From Polytrichum commune (Eukaryota > Streptophyta > Polytrichopsida > Polytrichales > Polytrichaceae): DNA of 64,000 bases. The stretch covers positions 44,082,001-44,146,000 of the forward strand of contig OX485804.1 in NCBI GenBank assembly GCA_950295325.1, given 5' to 3'. The position numbers and the translations under genes were made by a program. Positions within the stretch are counted from its first letter, which is position 1, and each line of letters starts with the position of its first letter. The notes beneath the pieces are model-generated. The model was not told where the DNA came from, ran no database searches, and worked only from the letters and a program-made list of their open reading frames with translations. Of the stretch, positions 24,581-37,139 are shown piece by piece.

Positions 24581-27559
24581 TTCACGCGATTGTTTGCTAA
24601 CGATTACCTAACTATGCATTTCATTCAACTCAAATTAAGTGTGAAATAATATGTTAGTTGCATAATATCATTAATAAACATGAGAGAATTTATAAATATT
24701 TGAATCATATTATAACATCAATAAAACACTAAATCTAACACCTTCAATTAATGTCATCGGCTCTTTGCAATAGCAACCCCCCTGACAATGATTACGTTAT
24801 CTTTAAATTGAATACCTGGATAAATCTTCCATATATGATCGTAGCCACCGATGTTGCAGGATATACACCCTTGAATCATACTGCACGTGAGATCCAAAGT
24901 CTTAAAAAATGATAGGATCGACGCTCCTCAGGCTATTTCCCAACACATTTCCAGCTTGCTACTCCGGCTCCCAATCCAATCCATCAATGCCATGAGCGTC
25001 CGGCCAATCTGCACCCTAAATCTAACGCCTTTCCATCGATCGGCCCTTCCGAACAACCTATCGTAAGCAGGCTACTAACCGTGCACATTTGACTTTGATG
25101 TTTTATTTTTTGAGGTGGGTAGCAAAATTTTCCAAATTTGGTATTTGAATTAAATTAATGGCTCACTTAATATTAGTGTTGAAAAGTAAAATGGAAATAT
25201 ATATGAAAAGAAGAAGAAGAAGAAGAAGCTCGGTTTCTCTCCACTCCTTCTAACCTATCGAAAGAGGCTAAGTGCAACCCACACCACTTAGATTGGCCCA
25301 TGTACTCTACACTCCACCGCTGTTGATTCGCATGTTCGAAATGCTCGAAACATCATCACTCATCAAAACACTACAACCAAAAATCCTCAAATCTGCCACT
25401 CTTGGTGCGATCACCTGCAAATCTAACCTCCAAGCTCCACCACCCAACAAATGTAATAGAAAACACACACACACCCCAAACACGCACTCAAGCTACCCAA
25501 ATCTCAGAATCACAATAATTGCTCATGCAAAGTCTACAGCCTGCAAACTTCCACACATCATTCTAAGCTCCTCTTCATGCCGCTTCCTCTCCCTCTCTCT
25601 TCCTCTTCTGCTCATATACTCGAGAGGCAACAAAAGATTGGAACTTTCTTGGGGCTTGAGAAATGGATTAGAATCGTGTTGTAATCTCCACAGCCGACAA
25701 ACATCCATACAACATTCTAATCTCCTCTAAATGCTTCTTCCCCTTTCTCTTTCTCTTCTGCTCATCATTCTCAGTTCTTCGGGATACTCCTGGATACTTG
25801 CACAACTTCCCCTTCCCCTTCCTCTTGAGCTCGTTTGGGTGGGGAGGGTGACTGTGAAGGTGACTTCGACCTTCTGCTTCTAATTCATTCGTCACAATGT
25901 CAATGTGGTATCTTTGATAGGCATTCCTTTTGTAAATTAACAAACACAACCACCTATTATGTGGACATTCCTCTATTATGTTTCCCCCTTCCACCTTGTC
26001 CTCTTCCTTTCAAGACTTCGCATAATATATTGTTCTTTCTCTCGAGCAATGGATGGCTAAGGGCTTACAACGTCCTCCAGCCTACACTATAGACTTTTCA
26101 ACCAATTAATCGCCTCTAGCACGACACTTTCCTGTATACTCCATGTATTTCCACTGCAATGGATCAACAATCAAAGCGAAACACACCACAAGCTTTCAGC
26201 TCTAAAGAACTATGTGTACATTCCTTCTCTGCTTCAAGAAATGCATTTCACATGATGATCTCTCTCTCTCTCTACAAATTCCTCCTACCAACACTCTACG
26301 GATTCTAACAACCAATCGGCTTTCATGTCTCTTCTACTTTATGTCACCAGCCTCCATTCAAGCCTCAAGCAGCTTCAAAAACTATGTTTTGCACGGATGC
26401 AACTGAAAAACTCAATGCATCCATGTGTCGGGAACATTGGAATCAATGTGTCGGAAGCTACGACCTACAATGGTAGCATAGTATTGGTCACTAAAAGAAG
26501 AAAAAGAAAATAAATAACTAAAAAAATTAAAAAATTGATGTTGTTTGCGGCTGCTGCAGCACACGTGAGTCCTTAGCTGCAACTCCATTCTTCTAGCAAG
26601 GAGAAGCGGTCCCTCATATCCAACCCAACACCTTCGCCTAATCCAGTGCCCGGGTATGCAACTCCCATATTATACGCAAGGGGCATCGTACTTAAAACGG
26701 CTTAAAGGACGGCTTTTGTAAAAATTATATCAAATTAAAATGATCAAAAAGTTGGGTGAAGACCAAATTAAATAAAATGAGATGAAAAAAAAGTTGGATA
26801 AAGACCAAATTAAATAAAATGAGATGAAAAAAATAGTTGGGTGAAGACCAAATTAAATAAATGAGATGAAAAAAAAGTTGGGTTGCATATTTATTAAGCC
26901 TCCCATTAAAATTATAAGCCACGAATAGTTGCCTCCCGTTAAAATTATAATTCATTCACAATGTTAAAATTTTATTAAAAAGTCCAAAAAGTTGGGTAGT
27001 TTGACCTATGGTACATGTATTAAAAAAATCATATGATTAGGTTTTTAATGCAATTATATGCTTCAAAATATATTCATTTCCTATATATAATTACATTTTT
27101 GGATTCCTTGTTAGAAGGGCTACAAGGGTTTCCTACATTAAAACAAATTGTATCACTCAATATTGGACTAAAACGCATTATAAGTGATTATAATCAGGAT
27201 CATATAATACGGGAGTTGCGTACCCGGGATCCAGTGCCCAATACCGAAGAACCTCACTCCCCAGCAGGCCTTCCGCCACCTCCCTGCCTACTCTCTCTCT
27301 CTCTCTGTCACTCTTCTTTCTGTGCTTCCTCCCACTTGCTTCTCAAGACCCCTTGAGCTTCCCCACATTTAGGTTGCGTAGTGACCAACGGTCTCAAGGG
27401 ACAGCCTAAAAATCAAAGGGATTTTTTTTTTCCCGTGACCTCTTCATGTAGTTTCTCCCTCTCATACATCCTAACGTAACCTTGTACATTTCTAACATTC
27501 ATAAGGCTATGTAAGTTTTAATTTCATTCTCATTTCTTCAATTGTATTGTCTTCTTATT
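24581..27559. other. Long stretch with no gene; local duplications only
   Basis: Features seen: a GAA tract (25207-25229); an imperfect tandem duplication of about 140 bp near 25540-25760 (TTCCTCTTCTGCTCATATAC versus TTTCTCTTCTGCTCATCATT); a 44-45-bp tandem repeat at about 26730-26890; a CT tract near 27290-27305. Open frames at 25272-25730 and 27033-27356 have low-complexity composition and no known motif. This block separates the two halves of the Harbinger transposase. Confidence 0.5.
26730..26890. repeat. Short tandem repeat, about 45-bp unit
   Basis: GAAGACCAAATTAAATAAAA followed by TGAGATGAAAAAAAAGTTGG repeats about three to four times with small indels. Confidence 0.8.
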
Positions 27560-28060
27560 AAATTCAGTATGGGAGCACATTTTTAGGCGTCTTGCACCAT
27601 CTCCGATGTTTTGTATGGTAAAAATTATTCATTCATAATTCTCTTTCCAATTTTTTGATTTAGGAAATAAAGACCAATTATGTGTATTACCGGCCCAACC
27701 AAAATTATAATCCCAAAATTTGTATTGACAATCCACTACACCTCGAAGTTTAACTGAATAATATATTTTTCTACAATAATATGAAGCAAGATCTACGTTT
27801 GGAACAATAATTGAAATGTGGTTGCCATCTATTTTCCATAGGGTGTATGAAATTTCATGCAAACTCTCAAATTCTGCAGTTATTTGCTTCATCTTTTTTA
27901 ATGTTGGTCTTTGAAAACCAAAGGCCTAATAACATGTTAATTCGCTCACAAATATTTCGAACAATAATTGAAACACTAGACGTTGATATATCATATAAAT
28001 ATGCAAATGTGTGCAAAGTATCACCAGAACCCAATCAATACAATGTAATTGAAATTTGAA
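27560..28060 (-). pseudogene. PIF/Harbinger transposase relic, N-terminal and middle block
   Basis: Read right to left: a helix-turn-helix-like piece with YLYDISTSSVSIIVRNICER near 28010-27940, then FESLHEISYTLW and IDGNHISIIVPN, where the first catalytic D is at 27829-27827. Then come YYCRKIYYSVKLRGVVDCQY and GWAGNTHNWSLF. A frame change follows into FLPYK and then IGDGA near 27600-27570, the position of the second catalytic D. This order and spacing match HARBI1-like DDE nucleases. Stops and frameshifts show that it is inactive. The C-terminal part is missing here but present at 24220-24580. Confidence 0.8.
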
Positions 28061-28159
28061 CCTCTACTGGGATACAAGGTCTAAGCTTTGTATATTTTTT
28101 TGCTCAAAATGGGGTCTAAATAAATGATATAAATATATGAATGTAGGCCTAATGTTGCC

Positions 28160-31100
28160 CACCTCTTCATGAGGAATGTTTGCACCACCATGGGTATAAG
28201 GGAAATCCCGAAGTGCCACCGGGAACTTGTAATGCCATTGGTGAGAGGGCCCTAGTGATCCTAGTGTGGGTGAGGGCCCCAGATATTAAGAATGCCTTCC
28301 ACCCATGGAGACTAGGACTCACTAGGGCAAGGTCATGAACATGGAGTAGCTTGCGGCGTCCAGATTGTAGAATGCTTAGAAACTCTCCAATCGGAGGTCT
28401 GAGCTAGGATATATGGCGCTACCTAAACAACACTGTCAGACAACAATAACCTAGGAGTGGCACCTGAGACTGTTGAAGTTAGATTACCCATAATTTCTTC
28501 AATATTTTCTTCAATGGACAATTCATGAGTCTATCAACATCTAAGCAAAAAGTAGATATCGATGAAGTGGTTGCTTGATAGAAACAGAGATATCGTGTAA
28601 ATAGCGATCGTGTGTCACTGCAGCTTGAGTACCAACCACCACTAATAAACACTAAAACATGGCAAAGTCACACATAAACAACACACCTTGATAATATTAA
28701 TAAAAATGTCGACTCCTTGGTCGACAAGAGGGAGAAGGCAGGGGGGAGGAAGGGCCGCCGCCCAACTAGGTAGTCGGGCAGGTTTGGCCACTGCCCTGTC
28801 GCCGGTGGGCAGGCCGTAGCTAGCCGCCGAAGCACCGCCAGTTGCCGCCAAGCAGGGGCAACCCAACAACGCCAGGTGCCGGCCAGGAGCTCCGGCTCCA
28901 AAAGCCGGCTCTTCTACATTTTTTAATTTTTTTTAAGAACTTCTTTTTTTGTTGAATGAATTTCTCTTGAATTCAATCAAGACTTCTCATTCACAACTTA
29001 ATGGCGTGAATTCAAGCTTGCAAGCTACCAAATGACAAGAAACTCCATGGACAATACAATAATTCATCACCATAATTTATCTTGATGTGTCATTTACAAA
29101 AAAACATTCTTCTTCTTGTTGCTCTGCAAATCCGCGGTGTTCTTCACTCCGACACTCCACAACTTTGTCACTTTTTATCCTCACGCCCTTCCTTGCACAT
29201 TGTACTCAGAAATGAAGAAGAAGAAGAAAAGAAAAATGAAGGATTCTTACCAAGTGAGAAGGAAGAGAGTCAAACCCTCGCAAGAGCTCTAAATTTCTCT
29301 TCAAACGCATACAATATGTCAAGTTATCTCTCACTTCACCACGGAAGAATTCAAGAGTGTAAGTAGGGGGAGAAGAACTCAAGATTTATTGCAAAAACAT
29401 GCAATCTTCACCTCACACAAACTCTCTCCACACACTCACTCACAAGGCTTGATTTGGCAAGAATGCCAGACTAAGGAGGAGGCTCCTCACTTAGGAACCT
29501 TCCTGTAGTTAGTTTTTTCATCCAGGGTTCCAGCTCAAAAAACACCTAGGGAAGCCTAAATGAGTGTCAGATGTATCTTTAGTTTGTCACGATAAGGTCG
29601 ATTGATAGTTCAAAAGGGTGATGGATTGAGTTTGACACTTAATTATCACAATTAATCCATTCTCATGTGACTTGACTTATCACACACTTACCATAAATAA
29701 ATTTATTCATTACTCAAACAATGACACATTTCTATACTTGTAAAAATTAGGACTTAGGGAATTTTGATAAAAGTTTAATTACAAGTGACAGAAACCACGA
29801 ACCGAGAACGAAGAGAGAAGCGTCTGAAGTGAACCGGGTCAGAACAGTAACAGTCTAGTGCCAAGTCACAAGTAAACGTCTAGTAACCAGTGCCAAGTAA
29901 CTAGTAACCAGTAATCATCTTAGAGTATCAGAGAAACGTCTAGTCACATTAGCCTCACTGGAGGAATAGGTTTTATACTTACCTCTGCAAGCTATCCCAA
30001 TCGATATGGGATAACTGGGCGCCTGGCTTCTTCCTCCTCTCTCCAGAGCATCTCCGTCGTCCTTACCAATTAGCGCTTCCCGATGTCGCCGATTCTTCTC
30101 GCTCAGGCTCTGAACTATGCACCTGCTTAGAAGATATGATCATTCTCCTATTCTTCGAGACGATTTATTCCTTGAACTGCAACAATCTGGCACGAGGTCT
30201 CACGTACAACAGATTTCACAATTTCCCTAAGATTGAATTCTCTCCTTCTCGCGAGAGTTCGACAGGGTAGCTTCTGTAAATTTCGGTTGTTGCTCTTCAG
30301 TCGGTGCTCTCGCCATTCACACGCGGGGAATTAACAGTTAAGTCCCTGATACGTCGAGGCCCGAAAGATATGCTCAAGAAAATAATAATTTCAGTAGAAG
30401 ATGATTGAAATTCGGTAACATTTAGAGCACAAGACTTTGTACCAACCCACTAAAAAGCTTCTAATTCCACCTTAGCACTCACAATTCAGGATATAATGCA
30501 TTGTTTATACCAAGGTCCCAAGAGTGATATTTCAGACGTGGTTTCTGAGTTGAACATTGTGCATTCTCAATGTTCTACATTTCTGAAATGAGTCTCATTA
30601 TATTCCCCCTGCTCTCATTCCCCTCATCAGTACATCATTCTTGAGAATTTCAACTGTCATTCCTCACACTGCTTTTAGTGCATCACTTAGATTTTGAGGG
30701 TGAAACATTCTGGTATAGAATGACATTCAAGGGTGGTGGGAATATGGAGCAACTGGCTTGGAAATAATCTCTTTCCAAAAGTGAACGGGGAGGATCATGA
30801 GCTTCACACCCAATCCCCCTTCTGTATTGACAACCATAACATGGTTTCGAAGAATCCCCTGACTAAACTAATTTAGACTTGTCAGGAAATGGTTTATACA
30901 GACGCAATTCCTACACCCATATCGTGGAACTCTTCACAAGTCCTCTTCACACACACTCTTCTCACCCGTCAATCAAATTATGTCTCTTTATCTGTTTGAA
31001 GGTTTTCGGTTGGATTCAGTGTGGGTGAATCACACACTTCCCTTGCACAAGAGTTTCACACTCAGGGAAGAGGATTAATAGGAACTCATATTACTCTTTC

Positions 31101-32451
31101 TTATCCAGACGGTAATGCAATGCACACATTTCAAGTATGCAATATTCTCAGACAAGGAAGCTGAAGTGAGTGAGGAATAAAGGAATCTGGATTTTAATCA
31201 GATGTGTATCACAATGGAATTCTCGGGCTTCACACCCGGACACTTATAATCACCGAGGAATTACTCCTCTGTAGTTGAAACCTTAAGATACTGTCCAAGA
31301 GATTCTTGGATCAAACTGACTTTGACATCGACCCAATTCTCACAATCTTTCACACAGGAGTTTCACACTCCCAAATTGATTCAAGACTCACCACTTACAC
31401 ACACACAAGAGTACCCTTGACAAGAGATGTAGACTTCAAAAACAACTTGTTATATTTCCAAGTAGGATTCACAAGAAAACACTGGGTTTCACACCCATGT
31501 ATATCTGATAATTACAAGAGTTTGTCTTACAAAAGTTGAAAACATTCACTCTCTTCTCGAGAGGATATTCAGAAAAATTGGATTCACTCCCTTTTGTCTT
31601 CTTCCTTCCTCTATTTACCCTACCTAAGAGTCACATCTGTTAAGAACTGGGATACCAAAAGTGCATCACTAATTGTCACATGTTCATTACATGACTTCTG
31701 ATATCTTCTGTACCACGGGCAGCTAAGTAATATTCTACCACACTTGCTTGTTTCCATTTCTGAGTGACTAATCACCTAGTTTATCAGTGTTATGTGAGTC
31801 TTGAGTGTAATTTGTCACTCACCTACCCTTCAAGACTAAAAATTACACATTCTATCCAAAAAATGGTATCACACTTCCTCTCCACATCTAAGATTCATTC
31901 ATTTAGATCTAAATGGATGAAACCCAACGGATAAGATGCGGCCGCCGACGCCGCATACCATGACAGAGATCATACAACAAAATTATGGAGGTCTAAAGTT
32001 GTTGGGCGCTTCTTTCCCAGCGGCCAAGGGAAAATGTTTACTTGGCCCCAACCCTTAGATAAAAGACAAAATGTTGTTTGACAATAAGGTAGGGGCCCTG
32101 CCCAAATTCATAGAGGCTTACATGGGTGAGGCGACTTTGCTAACCGACCCTACCAAAATATACTTAGCATCTATGTCTCGGGTTGTGGTAATGTTACTTT
32201 ATCAACATGATGATGACCTCAAGATTGGATTTCCATGAATGAAAGTCCACATCTAACCATTGGCTACGTAATAAGAAAAGAGTCCCGAATGCATGTGTAA
32301 GAGGGTTGGTCACCAAGTCATGAGATTGGAGGTCTGCAATATGGAGAGCTAATCATGCACGTGTATGGGATGTCCAGGTTAGCGCACGTAACACTTGCTA
32401 GAGTTGCAAAGCGGTCAAAATAAGTTAAGGGTCGCTAGCAAGGGTCATGAC
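28160..32451 (+). repeat. LTR-like repeat L, copy L2, split by a 3.4-kb insert
   Basis: 28160-28591 matches L1 from 20723, and 31963-32451 matches the later part of L1 to GGTCATGACA. Shared words include CATGAGGA, GGAACTTGT, TTGGTGAGAGGGCCC and GTCCCGAATGCATGTG (CATATG in L1). It lacks the 1.17-kb segment of L1. Identity looks moderate, so both copies are old. Confidence 0.65.
28592..31962. mobile_element. 3.37-kb insertion in L2 with 8-bp duplication ACAGAGAT
   Basis: ACAGAGAT occurs at 28584-28591 and 31963-31970, and L1 runs through this position uninterrupted. The insert starts ATCGTGTAAATAGCGATCG and ends GCCGCATACCATG, without inverted ends. Its left part (28.7-28.9 kb) is GC-rich. The right half repeats words like GGTTTCACACCCATG and GAGTTTCACACTC several times. 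I recognise no protein. An 8-bp duplication without inverted ends would fit a retroposon or a composite insertion; the class is unknown. Confidence 0.55.
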
Positions 32452-33050
32452 ACCTATTCACCCGTAGATGGTCTTCAAACATTCTTGCACTATATGATCC
32501 AAGAAGATATTGTGATACATATCTACCTAGCCGATCGAAAATCCATACCACCCTCTTTGCTCCCAAATTTTTAAAAAATGTCACCATCATAATCGCAACA
32601 TTATGTTGATAAATGATAGTTTTCTGACCCACCATAAATGAAACAATAACATGCTTCATAACCATAAAGATTGCAAAAATAACTAAATTTTACCTTCTTC
32701 GATTGTTCATGATTCAAGATCAATGTAAAAGATAGATAAATTGAAGGGGATAATTTATTATAATATATAAACATATAGTGGAGAGGAATAGTGCTTCCTA
32801 CAATGTATATGGGATTTCTCCTCTTTACCCCTAAAAGACCACAACTATGTTCTCGAAAGACCGTTCAAAATTTGTCTTACAATTACAAAGAGCATTTTTT
32901 TCGGGGGGGGGGGGGGGGAAACATGCCCTTCAATTTCCAACTGTAGGATCTTGTTTTGGGTTTTTAACACATATATCGATTAATTTTGAATTTTTTTACC
33001 ACATGCATTTTTATCACAATTAAAATGAAGTGAATTAAAATTTCAATACA
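32452..33050. other. No gene seen
   Basis: AT-rich. A 76-codon minus-strand frame (32665-32435) has no motif I know. A run of 16 G lies at 32903-32918. Confidence 0.4.
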
Positions 33051-33057
33051 ATGGTCA

Positions 33058-33313
33058 GTTAGGGGGTAAAGTTTCTACTATGGCCGGTTATGACCATTTT
33101 GTGAAGTTGTCCGGTGGACTTCTACTCTTGGTGAAGTTGTCCAATACACTTCTTATCTAGGTGGTTACACTACGGCTGGTCAAGACTTCTTAAGGCTTTT
33201 ATTTTCTTGTTTTTTCATCTTCACTAGCATACCATCCCTTTGCCTCAAATAAGCATGTTTTGGGCTAAAATTCTTGACTGACCAGTGCACTTCTCCACCG
33301 TAGTGTAAAGCGG
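33058..33313. mobile_element. Possible diverged MITE (O type)
   Basis: The right end reads CACTTCTCCACCGTAGTGTA then AAGCGGCCTC; its reverse complement resembles the start near 20142 and, more loosely, the terminus of the 53207-53702 MITE (GGCGGTTTACACTATGG). The left end AGGGGGTAAAGTTTCTACTA is a poor inverted match. Internal words about AAGTTGTCC repeat. Limits are approximate. Confidence 0.4.
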
Positions 33314-35097
33314 CCTCTAGAGGGCTTGCAATAACTAATATCTCCATTCAAAGTTGAACACCTTGAAAGGGCACAGACAAGCCGGCCGACACTTATCTCC
33401 CCCAATGGCATGCCCCTAGGCTTTCACATGGTTAGTTGAAATATTTTGCTCACCCAAATCCCCCCACTATGATCAGGTGGATCATATGTGATAGGGTGCA
33501 TCGGAAATCAAGGGCTGAAAAGGTCACCCATCTTAGTATTATTCCTTCCTGAGATGACTAACCACATAGTTCCCATCGGATTTGGGTTAAGGCATTGGGT
33601 TTAAGCCACCCATACTACAATTATGTAAAGCCCACCACCATGTCTTTCACACATAGGTACCACTTACTTCATTAATGATCGTTATCTATGAACTTTGTGT
33701 CAAGAACCATATTGGCCAAACACCAATGGTGCCTCAACAACACCTACATTATGTTACTTTGCGGGATGTTATAGGCAATGTGTAAGTTGTTAATTTCAAT
33801 TTGAATGACAACGAATCTAGGATTACATATGTGGTTGGAAATTATAGTGTAAGCACCAAAAATACCACTTTCAATGTCACTTGCTACCCTAAACATCATT
33901 GTAATGAAAGGAATGATGTCAAGATTTGAAAGTTTAGATTGAAGTTTACAAAATTTGGACTTCCCAACATGCTTTCAAGTTGAATCTCATGGAGAGATGA
34001 ATCTCAAGTGCATAAGCAACATAGTTTTTGCACGGATACATGGCCAGGTTGAATAATGATATGTTATGTCACTTGCCTTTTGAGAATCAACCTTTGAATG
34101 GAACCGGAAAAACACATGCCCAATATTTTTCCAAAGATAAGAAAACAAAATCCTTTCACTTGAATGCCCAAGGAAACCATTTCCTTTGGTGAAAAAGTTT
34201 GATCAAAAGCATTAAGCTCTATAGTCATGTTGATTTTCTCCTTCTTTAATATGAGTGAAAGGAATATATTGTAGAAACCTTGTTTTAGGGGGTATTCTAA
34301 AGTTGTGGGGGGTGTATGGGTGTCATGGCGCTCTGAACAAAGAAGGTGAAGCAAACAAGAAGATTAATGTAAGAGGTTTTGAGATTTGTGCCTCCACAAG
34401 CAACTTTGATCTTCTTGTTAAGAGGCATTTTTTATACCAAACGATACATCAAGGCCTTGGGAGGGCAAGTGCTGAAAAAGAGGTTTAGTCGACGATTAGG
34501 ATAATCAAAAAATTAGCAAGAGGTTTGGGTTTTACAATGGAGGATTTGAGCAAAAAACTCAATTTAGATAGCCATGTGGAAGTGTATAAATCTAGACGTA
34601 CATAGAAGGACTATTACTAGCGAGCATTGTATGATGCATTATTTTGCAAACAAAGTCCGTTGTGGAGTGGGCTACCATTCAAGAAAGTCCTAAAGAAGAG
34701 AGGAAAACAATTGTCAAAGTGACAACCTACATTCAATATCAAAATGGTAGAATTTGAGCCATAAATGTTGGAAGAGATGCACCATTGATCCTCGAAATGT
34801 AAGCTTAACCAATGAAAAATTGCTACGAGAAGTATTGCCTACAATGTTGCTCATTCAAAATGGAAGGGGGAGACCTGAAGCATATCCCGCCACCATCAAT
34901 TCTATTGGTGATGGATTTAACCCTCACGTTGACATGGCAAAAAACCAAAGGCACAACTGTCAAAGGAATTCAAAATGCAGTCAATAAAACAACACCTAAA
35001 AATCAATGCATAAGAGTTTCAAGTAGTCAAGGATGCATCTTTTGAAACATTGTTTGTTTGACTATGAGGCAATGGCACCATAATGTTGGGTTGTTAG
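33314..35097. other. No gene seen; short decayed frames only
   Basis: Several 70-100-codon frames (34354-34064 minus, 34255-34488 plus, 34754-35045 plus) are present. The plus frames around 34.5-35.05 kb read like one protein broken by stops and shifts, but I recognise no motif. It could be an old transposon protein. Confidence 0.35.
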
Positions 35098-35502
35098 CAC
35101 GGGGAGGTCACTTCATTGTCAAGTTGACACCACGTGCGGACAAAGTTTGCTACCCCTATATACATGCCATATATAATTTTAAAATTTATGATATTTTTCC
35201 TACATATACATAACCATTGATAGTATCTTTTGTATATTTTTTTGAAATTTTTAGTCATCTTTATTTTTTTTAGTAAATTTTTAGTTCAATTCTGTGTCAT
35301 TCTAGTTAGAAATGGTATGTTTTATGAAAAAAAAATCATTAAATATAGTTACCACTTTTGACTATGTCATAGGTACTGTGTATATCTACTCATGAAAAAA
35401 ATTTGATAAAATTTTGACCCATTTTGGTGGTGCAACTTACCAAAAGAAGATTTTTTTTGGTCGCACGTGGTGTTCAACTTGACAATGGAGTGATCTACCC
35501 GT
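35098..35502. mobile_element. MITE of about 405 bp with long inverted ends, possible Mutator type
   Basis: The left end CACGGGGAGGTCACTTCATT and the right end, read in reverse as CACGGGTAGATCACTCCATT, continue as an inverted match for about 47 bp with few differences. GGTTGTTAG occurs at 35089-35097 and again at 35503-35511, a direct duplication of 8-9 bp at both sides. The interior is AT-rich and noncoding. A 9-bp duplication with long inverted ends points to Mutator; 8 bp would point to hAT. Confidence 0.75.
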
Positions 35503-35899
35503 GGTTGTTAGGCCAATTTCTCACCCTCCCCTGCTACTCTTTTGCATGAATCATTCCTCAACTCTAGTTCTCGATGTGCGCGTGATGCTCTCCTCCAAAT
35601 TACTCTCAGGTCTAGCCATGACCTTGTTAGTTTCCAACCAAGACCCGCATGGTTGGACCAGTGGACATGTTCAAATCCAACTCAGACTTTGTTGTATTTA
35701 GTGGCATGGCATAGTAACTTGCCCCTAGACAAATTCTTGTTACTTACTCATCTATAGGACCATGTCCAGAGGGTTTTGGTCATATATACCCATCCACTCA
35801 TTAAGTATGGTCATATCTACCTTGTTGCTTTCATTTCCTTGATTTGTTTGTATCTCGTTACATGTTGTTGTGACATGTTGTCATGTTGTTCTTGGTTAC
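35503..35899. other. No gene seen
   Basis: Ordinary composition, short chance frames. It could include a decayed part of the Copia element that follows on the minus strand, but I see no motif. Confidence 0.35.
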
Positions 35900-36960
35900 T
35901 ATGGTTTGACCTACACATCTACTCATTTCTCCCACTTGGACATATTTCCAAATCACTCCCAGTACTTGTACTATCATCTACGAATGCAACATCTGTCATG
36001 TGGCCAAACACGTCTGAACATGCTATCTCCAAAGGCTTATAAGCTCGCCTTCCCCTATTGTTGGGAAACACAACCCTAATTTGTTGTCCCTCAATATGTG
36101 CTTCACAAATTAATGAAAGATGCGGGACAAAGAATTTGGCTAAGGTTCATGTCACTTATCAAGCTTTTAGGTGCATGGACATTTTTCACATTCAAATGCC
36201 TAAGCTGATGATGCCCAATCTCAATTGCACCATCTTTCTTCAATGTTTAATTATATCAAGTTGGTTGCATTCATTCCATGCACTTTGATAAAGCTTATTT
36301 CATATCATTTGCCTTTATGTAATATCATTGCAATCACCTCTTTCTCTAGACCTCTCACAATACATTCATTTAGGTACAATTGCACTTTCAACCCGTTCAA
36401 TAGAAACTTCTCCACCGAGAGCAAATTTGCTTGTAGCTTGAATATAAGGAGGACATCTTTGATACAAATTTTCTTGATTCGTCTTTGACCATCACCTCAA
36501 CTATAATGAAACCCATTCCAGTTGTTTTTACAACGCTATCATCACCAAAATAGACATTGGGTGGAACAATTATCTCATATGTGTCAAATGTTGCCTTACA
36601 TGAAGTCATATGTTTTGTTGCTCCTGAATCCATGATCCACTTACACATGGTTTCCAATAGTATTCCAAATATGTAATCATCATCTTCTTTGGTGTTGTTT
36701 GCATTTTCTTTCTCTTGTTCTTTATCTTATAGCAAAAATGCACAATGTGACCCCATTTACCACAATAGTAGCACATCTTGACGTCTGTGTACCAAGATAG
36801 ATTATCCCATTTGCCTTAATGTAACACCATTGCAACATCATCACTCTAGTGTTTCTTCTCCTTGCTCTTCAACATTTCACACATCAAACATGTTGTCACA
36901 TACTTCATAATCAGCTCCTTCATTGATATCATTTCCAAGGCGGTGATCATGTGTTCGTAT
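35900..36960 (-). pseudogene. Ty1/Copia gag-protease-integrase relic
   Basis: Read right to left. The gag end has HMITALEMISMKELIMKYV near 36950-36890. A CCHC zinc knuckle, CYYCGKWGHIVHFC, lies at 36773-36732. The protease has WIMDSGATKHMTS, with the active-site DSG near 36630. Then in a shifted frame comes KDVLLIFKLQANLLSVEKFL, the usual segment after protease. A GAG-pre-integrase piece with GHHQLRHLNVKNV lies near 36200. The start of integrase has IEGQQIRVVFPNNRGRRAY and then ACSDVFGHM near 36100-36000. Stops and frameshifts interrupt it. Reverse transcriptase, RNase H and LTRs were not found, so it is truncated. Confidence 0.8.
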
Positions 36961-37139
36961 GGGGGAGGGGCGGACTTTGAAAGAAAGTTATGATAATATT
37001 TTTGTTTCTTCATGGGTACCTCCAAGCAAGCATTTTGACATGCAACTGCCTTAAAGTCTTGTTGATGTGGTCCAATATGTCATCATTTTTTGCATCTTAC
37101 ATTAAAGAATTTGCGGAGAAAGAAGAGAATGTTGTATAA
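36961..37139. other. Short spacer between Copia relic and MITE M3
   Basis: May still contain gag sequence on the minus strand; no clear motif. Confidence 0.3.

Noticed and set aside
25272-26092. Frames of 85-152 codons in 25.3-26.1 kb
   Set aside because: Composition follows CT-rich tandemly duplicated sequence; both strands are open in the same place.
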